Shown here: positions 15,831 to 24,523 of the stretch, piece after piece
Layout of the letters: every line of letters starts with the position of its first letter
Numbering within the stretch: position 1 is the stretch's first letter
NCBI GenBank assembly: GCA_049316905.1
Contig: JBMOJH010000004.1
Location: forward strand, 1 to 64,000
From: CAIPVR01 sp049316905
GTDB lineage: Bacteria; Actinomycetota; Acidimicrobiia; Acidimicrobiales; Microtrichaceae
Reading direction: 5' to 3'
DNA: 64,000 nucleotides
The notes under the pieces: generated by a model
What the model was told of the DNA's origin: nothing
The model's database searches: none
What the model saw: only the letters and a program-made list of their open reading frames with translations
Program-made: the position numbers and the translations under genes

Positions 15831-17096
15831 ATGGCCGACATCACCGTGGAGGAGTTCGCCCGGGAAGCCCGCGCCTTCCTCGACGCCAATGCGGAGCGGC
15901 GTCCGCCGGCCCAGGAGTTCGTGTGGGGCCAGGGATCCGACGAGGTGGCGGTCTTCGACGAGAAGGACCGGGCCGCCGAGGCCCGCGAGGCCGAGGAGGC
16001 CAAGGAGTGGCGCCGGCTGCGGTTCGACCACGGCTTCGGCTGGATCACCGGCCCCGAGAAGTTCGGCGGCCGCGACCTGGGCCAGGCCTACGAGCGGGCC
16101 TACGGCTCGGTGGAGAACGAGTACGTGACGCCCGGGATGGGCATCTTCACGATCAGCCTCGGCATGGTGGCGCCCACGATCCTCGCCCACGCCATCCCGG
16201 AGATCCAGGACCTCTACCTGCACGACCTCTACCGGGGTGACCGCGTGGCCTGTCAGCTGTTCTCCGAGCCGGGAGCGGGCTCCGACCTGGCCTCCATGCA
16301 GACCCGCGCCGTGCGCGACGGCGACGAGTGGATCATCACCGGCCAGAAGGTGTGGACCTCCAGCGCACACCTGTCCGACATCGGCGAGATCATCTGCCGC
16401 ACCGACCCCGACCTGCCCAAGCACAAGGGGCTCACCGGTTTCGTGGTGGACATGCGGGCGCCCGGTGTGGAGATCCGCCCGCTGCGCCAGATGACCGGCG
16501 GCGCCAACTTCAACGAGGTCTTCTTCGAGGAGGTCCGGGTGCCCGACACGCACCGCCTCGGCGACGTGAACCAGGGCTGGACCGTGGCGCTCACGACCCT
16601 CATGAACGAGCGTGCCTCCATCGGCGCCGGGGGCGGCGGTGGCTCGGGCATGTTCGGCCCGCGCCGCATCCACGCCATGCTCGAGGCGTTCGGCCTCGAC
16701 GAGGATCCGGTCGTCCGCGACGAGGCCGCGAAGCTCTACAGCGACTTCACCGTGGCCAAGTGGAACAACCAGCGGGCCCTCGACAAGATCAAGGCCGGCG
16801 GCCTGCCCGGCCCCGAGCTGTCGACGGCCAAGCTGGCGCTCACCAACAACCTCAAGGCCTACACCGAGTGGGTCGCCCGGGTGCTCGGCCCGCGGATCAC
16901 CGCGGACTCGGGCGAGTGGGGCACCTACGCCTGGTCGAAGATGCTGCTGGGCGTGCCCGGCATGCGGGTCGCCGGCGGCACCGACGAGATCATGAAGAAC
17001 ATCGTCGCCGAGCGCGTCCTGGGGCTGCCGAAGGACCCGGGCATCGACTCGACCACGCCGTTCAAGGACCTCAGGGTGGGCACCCAGCGCGACTGA
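15831..17096 (+). CDS. Acyl-CoA dehydrogenase family protein
   Basis: This 421-residue flavoenzyme would oxidise an acyl-CoA to the enoyl-CoA with FAD. It contains the FAD/substrate loop CQLFSEPGAGSDLASMQT, the ITGQKVWTSSAH strand and the C-terminal RVAGGTDEIMKNIVAER motif. Where medium-chain enzymes have the catalytic Glu before Gly-Thr, this protein has Gly, so the base must be elsewhere or the enzyme must act on an atypical substrate. The N-terminus has an extra acidic helical region (about 40-70). ATG 15831 is preceded by AGGGGG at a suitable distance. The ending is convergent with the cyclase gene. Chain length and substrate cannot be told. Confidence 0.88.
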   Translation: MADITVEEFAREARAFLDANAERRPPAQEFVWGQGSDEVAVFDEKDRAAEAREAEEAKEWRRLRFDHGFGWITGPEKFGGRDLGQAYERAYGSVENEYVTPGMGIFTISLGMVAPTILAHAIPEIQDLYLHDLYRGDRVACQLFSEPGAGSDLASMQTRAVRDGDEWIITGQKVWTSSAHLSDIGEIICRTDPDLPKHKGLTGFVVDMRAPGVEIRPLRQMTGGANFNEVFFEEVRVPDTHRLGDVNQGWTVALTTLMNERASIGAGGGGGSGMFGPRRIHAMLEAFGLDEDPVVRDEAAKLYSDFTVAKWNNQRALDKIKAGGLPGPELSTAKLALTNNLKAYTEWVARVLGPRITADSGEWGTYAWSKMLLGVPGMRVAGGTDEIMKNIVAERVLGLPKDPGIDSTTPFKDLRVGTQRD

Positions 17097-17126
17097 CGGC
17101 GGGTCGCGGTCGACCGTCAGGAACCG

Positions 17127-17148
17127 TCGACCGTCAGGCGACGGTCGA
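17127..17148. terminator. Hairpin between acyl-CoA dehydrogenase and cyclase genes
   Basis: TCGACCGTC pairs with GACGGTCGA around a 4-nt AGGC loop (9-bp perfect stem). A 13-bp direct repeat, GTCGACCGTCAGG, occurs at 17109-17121 and 17126-17138. The stem overlaps the last codons of the convergent cyclase gene. No T-tract is present, so termination is an inference from position. Confidence 0.5.
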
Positions 17149-17883
17149 GCCCTCGACCGCCTCGCGACGCACGGCCAGGCACACCACCGCGGGCAGGTCG
17201 CCCACGCCCTTGGCGCGCACGCTGCGCCGGTCGCGCACCTCCACCCAGTCGGGCAGGTGGTCCACGACCGAACCGGAGGCGAGCACCTCGCCGGGCCCGG
17301 CGGCCTCGCAGAGGCGTGCTGCCCGGTTGACCGAGGGACCCACGTAGTCGTCACCCTCGAAGAGCAGCACCGGCCCGCCGCAGATGCCGGCGTGCACCTC
17401 GAAGGGGTCACGGTCGAAGCGGATGGCCAGCTCGCTCGCGGCGGCCACCACCGGCCCCGGCTCCGTGCCGACCAGCATCACGCCGTCTCCGAGCCACTTC
17501 AGCACCCGGACTCCCCGGCGGGCCGTGACGGTGCGGACCGCGCCACGGAACCGGCTGAGCACGTCGATCGCGGCGCGGGCGCCGTGGGTGTCGGTGAAGG
17601 AGGTGAACCCGCTGACGTCGATGAAGGCGAACCAGCGCTCGAGCATCCGCACGACCTCGAGGTCCTCCGGCACGGGCGGACCGGTGCCGCGGGGGTCGTC
17701 GGACACGGGCGGGGTGGGGGCCTCACGCGGACCGCCGAAGCGCACGCCGCGGGTGGGCTGCTCACCGGAGGACTCCGACTCGACCGCGCCGGCGGCGTCC
17801 GCGGTGGACGGGTGGCCGGCCGTGTCCTGGCGAGCCGTGTCGTCCAGGGCGGTGCCGTTCAGGGCCGAATCGTTCCGGAGCAT
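17134..17883 (-). CDS. Class III adenylate/guanylate cyclase domain protein
   Basis: The 249-residue soluble protein has a disordered, Thr/Asp-rich N-terminus (about 75 residues) and one class III cyclase domain. Metal-binding Asp residues appear in FAFIDVSGFTSF (about 94) and KWLGDGVMLVG (about 139), and the substrate region reads DYVGPSVNRAARL. The Lys before LGDG and the Asp-Tyr pair fit adenylate rather than guanylate specificity. ATG 17883 has AAGGA upstream at good spacing. An earlier ATG at 17979 would run through the promoter region, where TACCCT appears. It lies downstream of rnhB on the same strand but 136 nt away, so its own promoter is likely. No sensor domain is attached. Confidence 0.82.
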   Translation of the reverse strand: MLRNDSALNGTALDDTARQDTAGHPSTADAAGAVESESSGEQPTRGVRFGGPREAPTPPVSDDPRGTGPPVPEDLEVVRMLERWFAFIDVSGFTSFTDTHGARAAIDVLSRFRGAVRTVTARRGVRVLKWLGDGVMLVGTEPGPVVAAASELAIRFDRDPFEVHAGICGGPVLLFEGDDYVGPSVNRAARLCEAAGPGEVLASGSVVDHLPDWVEVRDRRSVRAKGVGDLPAVVCLAVRREAVEGSTVA

Positions 17884-18019
17884 GCGCCGACCGTCCTTCC
17901 GGTCTCCTCGTCGAGACCACTGTCGAGGGTACTGCGAACTCGTGCAAGCACTCACTCGCGATCGTGAGCAGGAGTTCACGGTCGGTTGCCCGGGCGTTCA
18001 CAGAGGAACCCCCGGGGGC

Positions 18020-18688
18020 TCAGAACAGGGTCGCCTGCTCCTGCGGGCCCGGCAGCCGCAGCCCGGGCCACGGCGTGGAGTCCATGAACGCCCAGGTACG
18101 GCGGTGCACGGCGGTCGGGCCGTAACCCTTCAGGGCCAGCTTGTGGCGGGGGCACGGGTAGCCCTTGTTGCGGTCGAAGTCGTAGGCCGGGAACGAGTCC
18201 GACCAGCTCCGCATGATCCGGTCCCGGCCCACCTTGGCCAGGATCGAGGCCGCCGCAATGGAAAGGCAGTGGGTGTCGCCCTTGACCAGGGTGCGCGTGA
18301 GGCCGCCGCCGACGAAGTCCCACGAGCCGTCGACGAGGACCGCGTCGGGTTCCAGCCCGAGGCCGTCGAGCGCCCGGCGCGCCGCGAGGCGCTGCGCGGC
18401 CGACATGCCGAGCTCGTCGCACTCCTCGTGGCTCGCGTGCCCGACCGACCAGGCCACGCACCAGTCGGCGACCCGGTCGAACAGCTGCTCCCGCCGTGCC
18501 TCGGTCAGCTGCTTGGAGTCCCGCACGCCGTAGACCCGCCGGTCCGCGGGCAGCACCACCGCGCCCACCGTGAGCGGGCCGGCCCAGGCACCGCGGCCCA
18601 CCTCGTCGACGCCCACCACGACCTCGCGACCCTCCGCCCAGAGCTCCTTCTCGATGCGGAGGGTGGGACCGGGCCGACGCCGTGCCAT
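18020..18688 (-). CDS. rnhB: Ribonuclease HII
   Basis: The 222-residue enzyme removes ribonucleotides and RNA primers from RNA-DNA hybrids. Catalytic Asp and Glu are in GVDEVGRGAWAGPL, and further acidic residues are in VLVDGSWDF and the NKGYPCPRHKLAL region, all in family order. ATG 18688 lies 6 nt after TACGTT (18700-18695), a leaderless arrangement. An upstream ATG (18742) is less likely because it would overlap that promoter. The C-terminal extension of about 25 residues ends in EQATLF, which resembles a beta-clamp binding peptide (QxxLF). Confidence 0.93.
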   Translation of the reverse strand: MARRRPGPTLRIEKELWAEGREVVVGVDEVGRGAWAGPLTVGAVVLPADRRVYGVRDSKQLTEARREQLFDRVADWCVAWSVGHASHEECDELGMSAAQRLAARRALDGLGLEPDAVLVDGSWDFVGGGLTRTLVKGDTHCLSIAAASILAKVGRDRIMRSWSDSFPAYDFDRNKGYPCPRHKLALKGYGPTAVHRRTWAFMDSTPWPGLRLPGPQEQATLF

Positions 18689-18719
18689 CGCCGCAACGTA
18701 CCCCGCACCGAACCCCCGG

Positions 18720-18774
18720 TCGCTCCCGCGTCGCTCCCGCATCGCTCCCGCGTCGCGCCCGCGTCACGCCCGTG
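18720..18774. repeat. Five 11-bp tandem repeats upstream of rnhB
   Basis: Units TCGCTCCCGCG, TCGCTCCCGCA, TCGCTCCCGCG, TCGCGCCCGCG and TCACGCCCGTG follow each other with an 11-bp period, about one helical turn. They lie 20 to 74 bp upstream of the rnhB -10 hexamer. Confidence 0.75.
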
Positions 18775-18816
18775 TGAACGACCGGTGAAGCCTGAACCGG
18801 TGGTCAGGACTCCGCC

Positions 18817-18990
18817 TTGACCGGTCGCCGGTCGACACCGATGATGGGATCGTCCTCAACTGCAACACGGGTACCGGCCGAAGGGAGATCGGCGGGTACC
18901 TCCGGCCGGTGGCCCGAGGACGTCGCCACCGGCCCAAGGGCGACCCACGGGTTCCGGACCGGACGGTGCGAACGAGGGGTCAACGACGGG
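18817..18990 (+). promoter_or_regulatory. Promoter and structured leader of a small-protein gene
   Basis: The 302-bp gap between rnhB and the next gene holds the repeat above and this region. TTGACC (18817-18822), 17 nt, GATGAT (18840-18845) is a candidate promoter. In the leader, GGCCGGTGGC (18904-18913) can pair perfectly with GCCACCGGCC (18925-18934). Alternatively, its GGCCGGT part can pair with ACCGGCC (18873-18879). The two pairings exclude each other. No known riboswitch class is recognised. Confidence 0.45.
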
Positions 18991-19203
18991 ATGAGCGAGA
19001 TGACGGTGGAGACGCAGGACGGAGTCGTCCTGGGTGTGGGATCACGGGTCCAGGTGCGCAGCCGCTTCGACCGGCGCTGGACCAGGGGGTTCAGCGTGGC
19101 GGCGGTGGATGCCGACGCCTACCAGCTGCGACGCGAGTCCGACGGCGCGGTGCTGCCCGCCTGGTTCGCGGCGGACGACGTGCGGGCGGTCGGCGCGGCC
19201 TGA
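18991..19203 (+). CDS. Small hypothetical protein with SH3/KOW-like fold
   Basis: The 70-residue protein has an alternating beta pattern: GVGSRVQVRSRF, WTRGFSVAAVDAD, YQLRRESDGAVLPAWF, ADDVRAV. This resembles a small beta-barrel (SH3, Tudor or KOW type) of the sort that binds nucleic acid or peptides. ATG 18991 is chosen because GAGGGG lies upstream and the conserved-looking part starts here. The frame is open upstream but contains a likely promoter and structured leader. No function is assigned. The long leader suggests post-transcriptional control. Confidence 0.65.
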   Translation: MSEMTVETQDGVVLGVGSRVQVRSRFDRRWTRGFSVAAVDADAYQLRRESDGAVLPAWFAADDVRAVGAA

Positions 19204-19264
19204 CGCCCACGGCCGCGGACCGGGCCTCCGGTCCGGTTCGGCGCCACCAGTACGATCCCAGGCC

Positions 19265-22027
19265 ATGACCGAGGTCCACGTCGTCCCGCACACCCACTGG
19301 GACCGCGAGTGGTACTCGCCGTTCCCCACGTTCCGACTGCGGCTCGTGGACCTGCTCGACGAGCTCCTCCCCCGCCTCGAGGCCGACGCGGCCTTCACCC
19401 ACTTCCAGCTCGACGGCCAGATGGCCGTGGTCGACGACTACCTGGCGCTCCGTCCCGAGGAGGCCGACCGCCTCCGCCGCCTCGCCGCCGCCGGCCGGCT
19501 CTCGATGGGCCCGTGGTACGTGCTGCCCGACGAGTTCCTCGTCTCCGGCGAGACCCACGTGCGCAACCTGCAGCTCGGCCTCCGCCGCGCCGCGGACTTC
19601 GGCGGCGCCATGCAGGTGGGTTATCTGCCCGACATGTTCGGCCACGTGGCCCAGATGCCGCAGCTCCTGCGGCTCTTCGGCTTCGAGCACGCCGTGGTGT
19701 GGCGCGGCGTGCCGGCCTCGGTCACCGCACCCGCCTTCTGGTGGGAGGCGCCCGACGGCTCCCGGGTGCGCGCCGAGTACCTGCCCGGCGGCTACGGCAA
19801 CGGCTCCGAGCTCCCCGAGGACCCGGAGGGCGTCCGGGCCAAGCTCGACCTCTTCCGAGCGCTGCAGGGCCCGCTTGCCGGGGACCCGCTGCTGCTCATG
19901 GCCGGGATGGACCACGAGGTCCCGCCCGCGCATCTCACCGCCGCGGTCAACGCGCTCGACGCCCTCGACGCCGGTCGCAACGGCGACGGGTACCACCTGC
20001 GCATCGGCTCGCTCGCCGAGTTCCTCGCCGCGGCCCCCACCGACGACCTGGCCGTGGTGCGCGGGGAGCTGCGATCGGGCGCGCGGGCCAACGTACTCAT
20101 GGGCGTGGCATCCACCCGCGTGGACCTGAAGCAGGCCGCGGCCCGGGCCGAGCGCACGCTCGAGCGCCGCGCCGAGCCCCTCGCCGCGGTCTGGCTCCCC
20201 GCGCCGGACCGCTGGCGGCCCCTGCTCGCCGCCGCCTGGCTCGAGGTCATCCGCAACGCCGCGCACGACTCGATCTGCGCGTGCAGCCACGACGAGGTGA
20301 TCGACGCGGTGCTGCACCGCTACGCCGAGGCGGTCCGTACCGGCGAGGGCATCGCCGAACGGGCCGTCGCCGCGGCGGGTGCGCGGTTCGCCGAGCCGGG
20401 CACGGTGGTCCTCAACCCGTCGGCCCGCGAACGCGCCGGCGTCGTGGAGCTCACGGTGCCCGGTCCCTTCCCGGGCGACCCCGACGACGACGCCCGACTG
20501 CAGGTGCTCGAGGCGTTCCCGGCCGTGGAGCAGCTCGCACTCCTCGACGCCGCGGACGCCCCGTTGAAGGTGGCCACCACGATGCTCGTGGACCATCCCT
20601 CCACGCGGGCGGTGCGCCTGGTGGAGTCGGCCGACGACGACGGCGCGGTGCTCGAGGCCCACCTGCTCACCGCCCGCGACACCGACACGCTCAGCCCCAC
20701 CGACGGCCTCGGTGAGGTGGGCCGGCGCTGCGCGGAGTCCCCCGCACTGCGCGTGGCGCTGGTCCTGCACCGCGCGGAGCCGTTCCGCCGGGCGCTCGTG
20801 TCGAGCGGCCCGGTGCCCGGCCTCGGCTGGACGCGCTGGCGGCCCATGGCGCCGGAGCACCCGGTCACCGCGCTCGGCGGGCACGGCCTGTCGAACGACC
20901 TGGTCACCGTCGAGGTGGACCCGTCCGACGGCACGTTCGCGCTCGACGGCCGCCCCGGCTTCGGCCGTCTCGTCGACCAGGGCGACGCGGGCGACTCCTA
21001 CAACTGGTGCCCGCCCGAGGACGACGTGGTCGTCGACCGTCCGGTCGAGGTGGAGGTGGAGCGCACCGAGACCGGGCCGATGCGGGGCCGCGTGGTGGTG
21101 CGCAGCACCTGGGACCTGCCGGAGCGGTGCGTCACCGAGAACGGCACGGACACCCCGGCGGTGGGCGACCGCCACTACCGCCGTAGCGGCCTCGTCCGGA
21201 CCGTGATCACGACCACGTTGGAACTGCGCGCGGACGAGCCCTTCGTCCGCCTCGAGCTCGCCTGGGACCAGCGCAGCCGCGACCACCGCCTGCGGCTGCA
21301 CCTTCCGCTCCCCCACCGGACCGACCGCTCGTTCGCGGAGTGCGCGTACGACGTGGTCGAGCGGCCCCTCTGGGTGGAGGGCGGCCCGAACGAGTGGGGC
21401 CTGCCGACCTTCCCGTCGCGGCGCTTCGTGCGCGCCGGTGGTCTCACGGTCACCCACGAGGGCCTCTGCGAGTACGAGCTGGTCGGCCTGGACCGGGAGG
21501 TGGAGCTCGGCGTGGCCCCGCCGCACGGCACCACGGCCGGCGAGCTGGCCCTGACGCTCGTGCGGTCCACCGGGTGGCTGAGCCGTGACCCCATGCCCTC
21601 CCGGCCGTTGCCCGCGGGCCCCTACGACCGGCTCGAGGGGACGCAGACCCTCACCCCGCTGCGGCTGCGGCTCGCACTGCAGCACGACGGCGGGCCCGGC
21701 GCGCTCGACCCGCACGTGCTGGCCGACCGGGCATGGAACCCGCTCGAGGTGGTGACCGCCCCGGGCGGCGGCGGGCTCGGCCCCGACGGCACGCACCTCG
21801 AGCTCACCGGACCCGGCGACGGCTCGGTGGAGGTGGACGCCGTGCTCCGCGACGACGAGGGCCGGCTGGTGGTCCGGGCCCACGAACCGTGGGGGCGCGA
21901 GGCGAGCCTCGGCCTGCCGGGGCGAACGGGTTGGCTCGTCGACCTGCAGGGTCAGGAGCTCGAGCCGTTCCGCGACTCGGTGGCCCTGGGGCCGCACCGC
22001 ATCGTGACCCTGCGCATCGACGACTGA
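19265..22027 (+). CDS. Glycoside hydrolase family 38 alpha-mannosidase
   Basis: The 920-residue enzyme should release alpha-linked mannose. It begins directly with the zinc motif HVVPHTHWDREWY (His and Asp ligands), then FQLDGQMAVVDDYL, YLPDMFGHVAQMPQLL and NAAHDSICACSHDEV, all in GH38 order. The catalytic domain covers about 1-250, a helical middle domain about 260-370, and beta-sandwich domains follow to the C-terminus. There is no signal peptide, so it acts in the cytoplasm. ATG 19265 lies 8 nt after TACGAT (19251-19256). Neighbours do not form an obvious glycan operon. The binding-protein-dependent sugar transporter is 13 kb away. Confidence 0.92.
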   Translation: MTEVHVVPHTHWDREWYSPFPTFRLRLVDLLDELLPRLEADAAFTHFQLDGQMAVVDDYLALRPEEADRLRRLAAAGRLSMGPWYVLPDEFLVSGETHVRNLQLGLRRAADFGGAMQVGYLPDMFGHVAQMPQLLRLFGFEHAVVWRGVPASVTAPAFWWEAPDGSRVRAEYLPGGYGNGSELPEDPEGVRAKLDLFRALQGPLAGDPLLLMAGMDHEVPPAHLTAAVNALDALDAGRNGDGYHLRIGSLAEFLAAAPTDDLAVVRGELRSGARANVLMGVASTRVDLKQAAARAERTLERRAEPLAAVWLPAPDRWRPLLAAAWLEVIRNAAHDSICACSHDEVIDAVLHRYAEAVRTGEGIAERAVAAAGARFAEPGTVVLNPSARERAGVVELTVPGPFPGDPDDDARLQVLEAFPAVEQLALLDAADAPLKVATTMLVDHPSTRAVRLVESADDDGAVLEAHLLTARDTDTLSPTDGLGEVGRRCAESPALRVALVLHRAEPFRRALVSSGPVPGLGWTRWRPMAPEHPVTALGGHGLSNDLVTVEVDPSDGTFALDGRPGFGRLVDQGDAGDSYNWCPPEDDVVVDRPVEVEVERTETGPMRGRVVVRSTWDLPERCVTENGTDTPAVGDRHYRRSGLVRTVITTTLELRADEPFVRLELAWDQRSRDHRLRLHLPLPHRTDRSFAECAYDVVERPLWVEGGPNEWGLPTFPSRRFVRAGGLTVTHEGLCEYELVGLDREVELGVAPPHGTTAGELALTLVRSTGWLSRDPMPSRPLPAGPYDRLEGTQTLTPLRLRLALQHDGGPGALDPHVLADRAWNPLEVVTAPGGGGLGPDGTHLELTGPGDGSVEVDAVLRDDEGRLVVRAHEPWGREASLGLPGRTGWLVDLQGQELEPFRDSVALGPHRIVTLRIDD

Positions 22028-22041
22028 CCGAGCGGCCGGGC

Positions 22042-23214
22042 TCAGGCGCCGATCGACACGACCGCGCGCAGCTCGACCGACATCCGCACCACCGAGCGGG
22101 CGACGTCGCGCGCCGCGGCGGACCAGACCGCGGCCCGTTCGCCGCAGACCGCCACGGGCTCGGTGGCCGCCTCCTCGAGGAGCGCGGCCATCCGCGCGAG
22201 CGCCGCGGCGAGCGCGGGGGTGGTCCGCGGCGGGTCACCCGCGATCGCGCCCGGCTCTCCCGCGGCCCGCGCCACCCCGTCCGCGTCCCCCTCGGCGACG
22301 GCTGCCAGCGTGGCCACCAGCGCCGCCCGGTGGGCCGCGGCCAGGTCCTCGCCCGGCAGCACCCCCGCGCCGTGCGGGGTGCTGCACGTGTCGAACACGT
22401 ACGCGCTGCGGTGGTCCATCTCCGAGCGGAACCACCAGCGCTGGGCCGGGTCGTGGAGGAAGGTCCAGATGTCGTTGATCGCCATGTCGTCGTCGCGGTC
22501 GAGGAACGACCCGGTGGGCAGCCCGTAGCGGAGCTGCACCCGCCGGCGGTCCACGCTCCGGCCGTCGGCGAGCACCAGCGGCGCGACCACCTGCTGCAGC
22601 GGGATCCAGATGTTGGCGAGCATGATCGCCGCGGTGTCGTTGCGCCCGTCGGGTGAGTCGTGGCGGAGCAGCTCGGGGGCCCGGCCGTCCATCAGCTGGG
22701 TGAGCGGGGTGCCGAACACGTCCTGGTCCGCGTGGACCGAGGTGGAGGGGCCGTGCTCGTTCATCCCGTGCGGGCGGTCGCCGATCACCTTCGTGCGGTC
22801 GGGCCCCGAAGCTCGCAGGATCAGGCCCTCGTCGGCCACGTACGACACGGTGACCGAGCCACCGCCGGCGCACGGCAGCACCGCGCCGTCGAGCGCGGAG
22901 CGGATCGCCGCGGCATCGGCATCGGAGAGGCGGCCCGTCGCCCGGACCCCGACGAGGGTTCGCTGCAGGTCCGTCAGTCCCGACAGGTCCGCCGTGTCGA
23001 CCCCGCCGTCGGTGAGGCGGGGGCCCGGTTCGTCGGCGTACACCCAGTCGGTGGCCTCGCAGCGGTGGAACTCCACCGTCTCGCCGCCGTAGGGGGCCGA
23101 GGCCCGCGGCCCGGCCCGGAGCAGGCCCGGGCGGTCGGGATCGGGGATGGCCACGGTCGAGGGCAGGAAACCGAGCTCCACCGGGTAGGTCGCGTCGGCC
23201 ACGGTCACGGACAT
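22042..23214 (-). CDS. CmcJ/NvfI-like non-haem oxygenase family protein
   Basis: This 390-residue protein resembles the CmcJ/NvfI/AsaB group of iron/2-oxoglutarate-type enzymes. It has an HxD pair in TSVHADQDV, an NIWIPLQQVVAPLVLADGRS strand region (compare the family NVWRPL...PLALCD pattern), WWFRSEM, and a distal His in CSTPHGAG. A C-terminal helical domain of about 110 residues (from PGEDLAAAHRAALVATL) is unusual. Substrate and activity are unknown. ATG 23214 lies 6 nt after TACCAT (23226-23221). It is divergent from a P450 gene with only 51 bp between the starts, so the two oxidative enzymes may be co-regulated. Confidence 0.6.
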   Translation of the reverse strand: MSVTVADATYPVELGFLPSTVAIPDPDRPGLLRAGPRASAPYGGETVEFHRCEATDWVYADEPGPRLTDGGVDTADLSGLTDLQRTLVGVRATGRLSDADAAAIRSALDGAVLPCAGGGSVTVSYVADEGLILRASGPDRTKVIGDRPHGMNEHGPSTSVHADQDVFGTPLTQLMDGRAPELLRHDSPDGRNDTAAIMLANIWIPLQQVVAPLVLADGRSVDRRRVQLRYGLPTGSFLDRDDDMAINDIWTFLHDPAQRWWFRSEMDHRSAYVFDTCSTPHGAGVLPGEDLAAAHRAALVATLAAVAEGDADGVARAAGEPGAIAGDPPRTTPALAAALARMAALLEEAATEPVAVCGERAAVWSAAARDVARSVVRMSVELRAVVSIGA

Positions 23215-23265
23215 GGGGCAATGGTAGGGCGGCGCCGTGGCCCGGGACTCTGCGAGACTCCCGGC

Positions 23266-24519
23266 ATGGCCACGGGGACCGACCAGCTCAGCGCCGAGGA
23301 GGCCGACGGCCTGCTCGCCTCGACGATCATGACCGACGAGGGCCGGCAGGACCCGTACACCGCCTACGCCCGGTTGCGGGCCGGCGCGCCCCGATGGCGC
23401 AGCGGGTTCGGCTCGATCGTCCTCACCCGCTATGCGGACGGCCTCGAGGCGCTGCGCCACCCGAAGCTGGGCCGCCCCGAGGCCGACATGGACGCCCCCG
23501 CCACGCTCAGCGGGCGCGAGCCCCGCCGGGCCGAGGACGAGGTGACCATGCTGTTCCTCAACCCGCCGGACCACACCCGCATCCGGGGCCTGGTCAGCCG
23601 GGCGTTCACCCCCCGCCGCGTCGAGGCACTGCGCCCGCGGATCGCGGAGATCCTCGACCCGGTGCTGGACCGCCTCGCGGACGGCGGGGACGTGATGACC
23701 GAGCTGGCGGTCCCGTTCCCGGTGACGGTGATCTCGGAGCTGCTCGGGGTGCCGAGCGAGGGCAACGAGCACATCCGGCCCCTCGTGCACGCGATCACCG
23801 CCTTCATCGACCCGGCCGCCGACGAGGCCACGTTGGAGCGGGCCGCGGAGGCCGGCCTGGAACTGGTCGCCTACTTCACCGACCTCATCGCCGAGAAGCG
23901 GGCCCACCCCGACGACCGGCTGCTGAGCGCGCTGATCGAGGTGGAGGAGGCGGGCGACCGGTTGAGCTTCGAGGAGCTCATGGGCAACACGCTCCTCCTG
24001 TACGCGGCTGGCTTCGAGACCACGTCGAACCTGATCGGCAACGGGCTGTGGCTGTTCCTGCGCAACCCCGCGGAGTGGGACCGCCTGCGAGCCGACCGTT
24101 CGCTCCTCCCGTCGGCCGTGTGGGAGATCCTGCGGGCGGACTCGCCGGTGCAGCTCAACACCCGGTCGGTACTCGAGCCGGTGGAACTGTTCGGTGAGGT
24201 GCACCCACGGGGCACGAACTTCATCGTCCTGCAGGGGTGCGGCAACCACGACGAGGACGTGTACCCCGATCCGGGCCGCTTCGACGTGGGCCGGTTCGTG
24301 GGCGACACGCCGCCGCCGCTGAGCTTCGGCTGGGGGGCGCACCACTGCCTGGGTGCGCACCTGGCCCGGGCGGAAGGAGAGATCGCCTTCGGCGCGCTGC
24401 TCGACCGATTCCCGCGGCTCGAGCTCGACACCGACGCGCTCGGCGGCGCGGACGCGCCCCGCTACCGGCCGAGCTTCACGTTGCGGGGCCTGGCGTCGCT
24501 GCCGGTCCGGGTGGCCTGA
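23266..24519 (+). CDS. Cytochrome P450
   Basis: The 417-residue soluble P450 has the I-helix oxygen-activating motif AGFETTSN, the ExxR motif in WEILRADSP, and the haem-binding loop FGWGAHHCLGAHLAR with Cys about 361. The region FLNPPDHTRIRGLVSRAFTP is typical of bacterial class I P450s, which need a ferredoxin and reductase. Neither is encoded nearby. ATG 23266 follows the weak -10-like GAGACT by 6 nt. It is divergent from the CmcJ-like oxygenase and convergent with the next large gene. The substrate cannot be told. Relatives hydroxylate polyketides, terpenes or steroids. Confidence 0.92.
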   Translation: MATGTDQLSAEEADGLLASTIMTDEGRQDPYTAYARLRAGAPRWRSGFGSIVLTRYADGLEALRHPKLGRPEADMDAPATLSGREPRRAEDEVTMLFLNPPDHTRIRGLVSRAFTPRRVEALRPRIAEILDPVLDRLADGGDVMTELAVPFPVTVISELLGVPSEGNEHIRPLVHAITAFIDPAADEATLERAAEAGLELVAYFTDLIAEKRAHPDDRLLSALIEVEEAGDRLSFEELMGNTLLLYAAGFETTSNLIGNGLWLFLRNPAEWDRLRADRSLLPSAVWEILRADSPVQLNTRSVLEPVELFGEVHPRGTNFIVLQGCGNHDEDVYPDPGRFDVGRFVGDTPPPLSFGWGAHHCLGAHLARAEGEIAFGALLDRFPRLELDTDALGGADAPRYRPSFTLRGLASLPVRVA

Positions 24520-24523
24520 CCGG

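Noticed and set aside
19091..21997. A 968-residue minus-strand frame opposite the GH38 gene
   Set aside because: It is the antisense of a complete GH38 enzyme with all catalytic motifs. Long open antisense frames are expected at this GC content.
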